64,000 bases of DNA from CAIMUS01 sp963708455 (lineage in GTDB: Bacteria; Pseudomonadota; Gammaproteobacteria; Competibacterales; Competibacteraceae). Positions 62,532 through 64,000 of the stretch are shown here, one piece after another (position 1 is the stretch's first letter; each line of letters begins with the position of its first letter). Position numbers and translations under genes: made by a program. A model generated the notes under the pieces. That model saw only the letters and a program-made list of their open reading frames with translations, did not search any database and was not told where the DNA came from. Where the stretch lies: assembly GCA_963708455.1 (NCBI GenBank), contig CAVPSQ010000010.1, forward strand, positions 1,550,001-1,614,000, written 5' to 3'.

Positions 62532-63614
62532 ATGAATCCCTCTATCTTCAGCAAACTGGAGCAGCTCAAAATCCGGCAGGAGGAAATCAACGTCCTGCTC
62601 GCCGATCCCGGCGTCATCGGCGACCAGGAACGCTTTCGCGCCCTGTCCAGAGAATATGCGCAACTGGAGCCGGTGGCCGAGGCCTTCGTGGCGTATCGCC
62701 GCATCCGCCAGGATGAGGACGCCACCGGAGAAATGGCCGGAGAAGCCGATCCCGAACTGCGCGCGCTGGCGGAAGCCGAACTGACCGCTCTGGCGCAGCA
62801 ACGCCTGGCGCTGGAAGGGGAACTGCAACTACTGTTGCTGCCCAGCGATCCTCACGATAATAACAATATTTTCCTGGAAATCCGCGCCGGCACCGGCGGG
62901 GATGAGGCCGCCCTGTTCGCTGGCGATCTGTTCCGCATGTATTCCCGCTACGCGGAAACCCGCCGCTGGCAGGTGGAGATTTTGAGCGTCAGCGAAGGCG
63001 AACACGGCGGTTATAAGGAAATCATCGCCCGGATCATCGGGCGTGGCGCCTATTCCCGGCTGAAATTCGAATCCGGCGCTCATCGCGTGCAACGGGTGCC
63101 GGAAACGGAGTCGCAGGGTCGCATCCACACTTCCGCCGCCACGGTGGCCATCCTGCCGGAACCCGCCACCATCGAGGAGATCGACATCAACCCGAACGAG
63201 CTGCGGATCGACACCTATCGTTCCTCCGGCGCCGGCGGGCAGCATGTCAACAAGACCGATTCGGCCATCCGGATCACCCATCTGCCGAGCGGCATCGTGG
63301 TGGAGTGCCAGGATGAACGCTCGCAGCATAAAAACCGGGCGCGGGCGATGGCGCTGCTGCAAGCCAGATTGCTGGCCAGCGAACAGCACAAGCAACGCAC
63401 CGCCATCGCTCAGACTCGCCGTCTGCTGGTAGGCAGCGGCGACCGCTCCGAACGCATTCGCACCTACAACTTTCCGCAGGGACGGGTGACCGATCATCGC
63501 ATCAACCTGACGCTCTACAAACTAGCTGAGATTCTGCTAGGCAATCTCGATCCAATTATCGAGCCTTTAAATCAGGAGTATCAGGCGGATCAATTGGCGA
63601 CGCTGGCGGAATGA
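62532..63614 (+). CDS. prfA: Peptide chain release factor 1
   Basis: RF1 releases finished proteins at UAA and UAG codons. The 360-residue protein has the GGQ loop in RSSGAGGQHVNKTDSAIRIT (about residue 230), which catalyses peptidyl-tRNA hydrolysis. The codon-recognition P-x-T motif is PET in RVQRVPETESQGRIHTSAAT. Length is that of the family. It is usually followed by prmC in gammaproteobacteria, but here a sulfite-reductase-like gene follows. Confidence 0.96.
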   Translation: MNPSIFSKLEQLKIRQEEINVLLADPGVIGDQERFRALSREYAQLEPVAEAFVAYRRIRQDEDATGEMAGEADPELRALAEAELTALAQQRLALEGELQLLLLPSDPHDNNNIFLEIRAGTGGDEAALFAGDLFRMYSRYAETRRWQVEILSVSEGEHGGYKEIIARIIGRGAYSRLKFESGAHRVQRVPETESQGRIHTSAATVAILPEPATIEEIDINPNELRIDTYRSSGAGGQHVNKTDSAIRITHLPSGIVVECQDERSQHKNRARAMALLQARLLASEQHKQRTAIAQTRRLLVGSGDRSERIRTYNFPQGRVTDHRINLTLYKLAEILLGNLDPIIEPLNQEYQADQLATLAE

Positions 63615-63795
63615 ACAGTTTGCTTCATAAATCCTGGTTAAAATTAACATGAGTCCGGAACTTAGGTTAATTTTAGATAATCTTTAGTTATAACCATATT
63701 AAGAAAAAATGCTTTTCAGATATATAAGCGCATGGTAGTGTTCTACTCTGGACCCAATATAACCACTGGCGGAGCGGACAACACGGCGGGCGCTT
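63615..63795 (+). other. AT-rich leader before the nitrite/sulfite reductase gene
   Basis: This 181-base interval is much more AT-rich than its surroundings (TTAGGTTAATTTTAGATAAT and TTAGTTATAACCATATTAAG). It could hold CysB-type or other regulator sites, but no consensus was matched. Confidence 0.35.
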
Positions 63796-64000
63796 ATGTA
63801 CCAATACGATCACTATGACCAGACGCTTGTGGATGAACGGGTGGCCCAGTTCCGGAGCCAGGTCCGCCGCTATCTGAGCGGAGACTTGACGGAGGACGAG
63901 TTCCGCCCCCTGCGTCTGATGAACGGCCTGTACCTGCAACGCCACGCCTATATGCTGCGCGTCGCCATTCCTTACGGTCTGCTGTCCTCCTCGCAAATGC
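63796..64000 (+). CDS. Nitrite/sulfite reductase-like protein, 5' part only
   Basis: The first 68 residues are present; the gene runs off the window. They read MYQYDHYDQTLVDERVAQFR, then QVRRYLSGDLTEDEFRPLRL and NGLYLQRHAYMLRVAIPYGL, the typical N-terminus of the siroheme-4Fe-4S nitrite/sulfite reductase family (CysI-like, first half domain). The catalytic cysteines lie beyond the window. The strong AT-rich leader suggests regulated expression in sulfur assimilation. Confidence 0.8.
   Translation, partial: MYQYDHYDQTLVDERVAQFRSQVRRYLSGDLTEDEFRPLRLMNGLYLQRHAYMLRVAIPYGLLSSSQM

Overview
The window looks like part of a gammaproteobacterial chromosome of moderately high GC. The order hslV-hslU-DUF971-ubiE-ubiJ-ubiB is typical of that class. 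A Competibacteraceae-like host (PHA/propionyl-CoA metabolism, several Uma2 genes) is only a guess. No rRNA, tRNA or CRISPR array was seen.

Layout. 93-5270 (minus): NDH-2-like flavoprotein, Bcp peroxiredoxin and propionyl-CoA carboxylase pccB-pccA. 5722-18215: a secreted protein, a 958-residue TPR protein, a pyruvate-kinase-like protein, a small glycan block, Uma2, comF, and bioB (frameshifted)-bioF. 18351-19787: a complete IS4-family insertion sequence. 20121-29397: an integron cassette array with no integrase gene in the window (CALIN), with eleven attC sites plus a truncated twelfth. Its cassettes carry an FkbM-like methyltransferase, HicBA, a SLOG-like/four-helix membrane protein, a RelE/ParE-like toxin pair, an orphan toxin tip with its probable immunity gene, a membrane-anchored TIR protein with a small membrane partner, a cupin, a putative antitoxin, a decayed hicA with hicB, and repeated cassettes that hold no convincing gene. 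The first attC is split by an ORF-less group II intron whose removal rebuilds the GTTAGGC core.

29459-45314: Uup, Uma2 with a coiled-coil tail, an RND tripartite efflux operon (two frameshifts), a frameshifted DedA, malic enzyme and class I fumarase. 45371-51648: a dienoyl-CoA-isomerase-like crotonase, ubiE-ubiJ-ubiB and hslVU. 51854-54104: accessory genes (MNT nucleotidyltransferase, Uma2, RES toxin) among dispersed repeats. 54454-62184 (minus): an ethylmalonyl-CoA pathway operon mcd-mch-ecm-meaB-ccr, with a terminator after ccr. prfA and the start of a nitrite/sulfite reductase gene end the window.

How it fits together. Ccr, Ecm, Mcd and Mch would convert crotonyl-CoA to beta-methylmalyl-CoA, which is cleaved to glyoxylate and propionyl-CoA. 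PccAB then carboxylates propionyl-CoA, and malic enzyme and fumarase link C4 acids to pyruvate. The Ccr here carries a C-terminal CBS pair, an apparently new regulatory fusion. The integron array looks like a store of defence and toxin-antitoxin genes. Single-base frameshifts in otherwise conserved genes (bioB, RND adaptor and pump, dedA twice, mch) suggest indel errors in the sequence rather than true gene decay.
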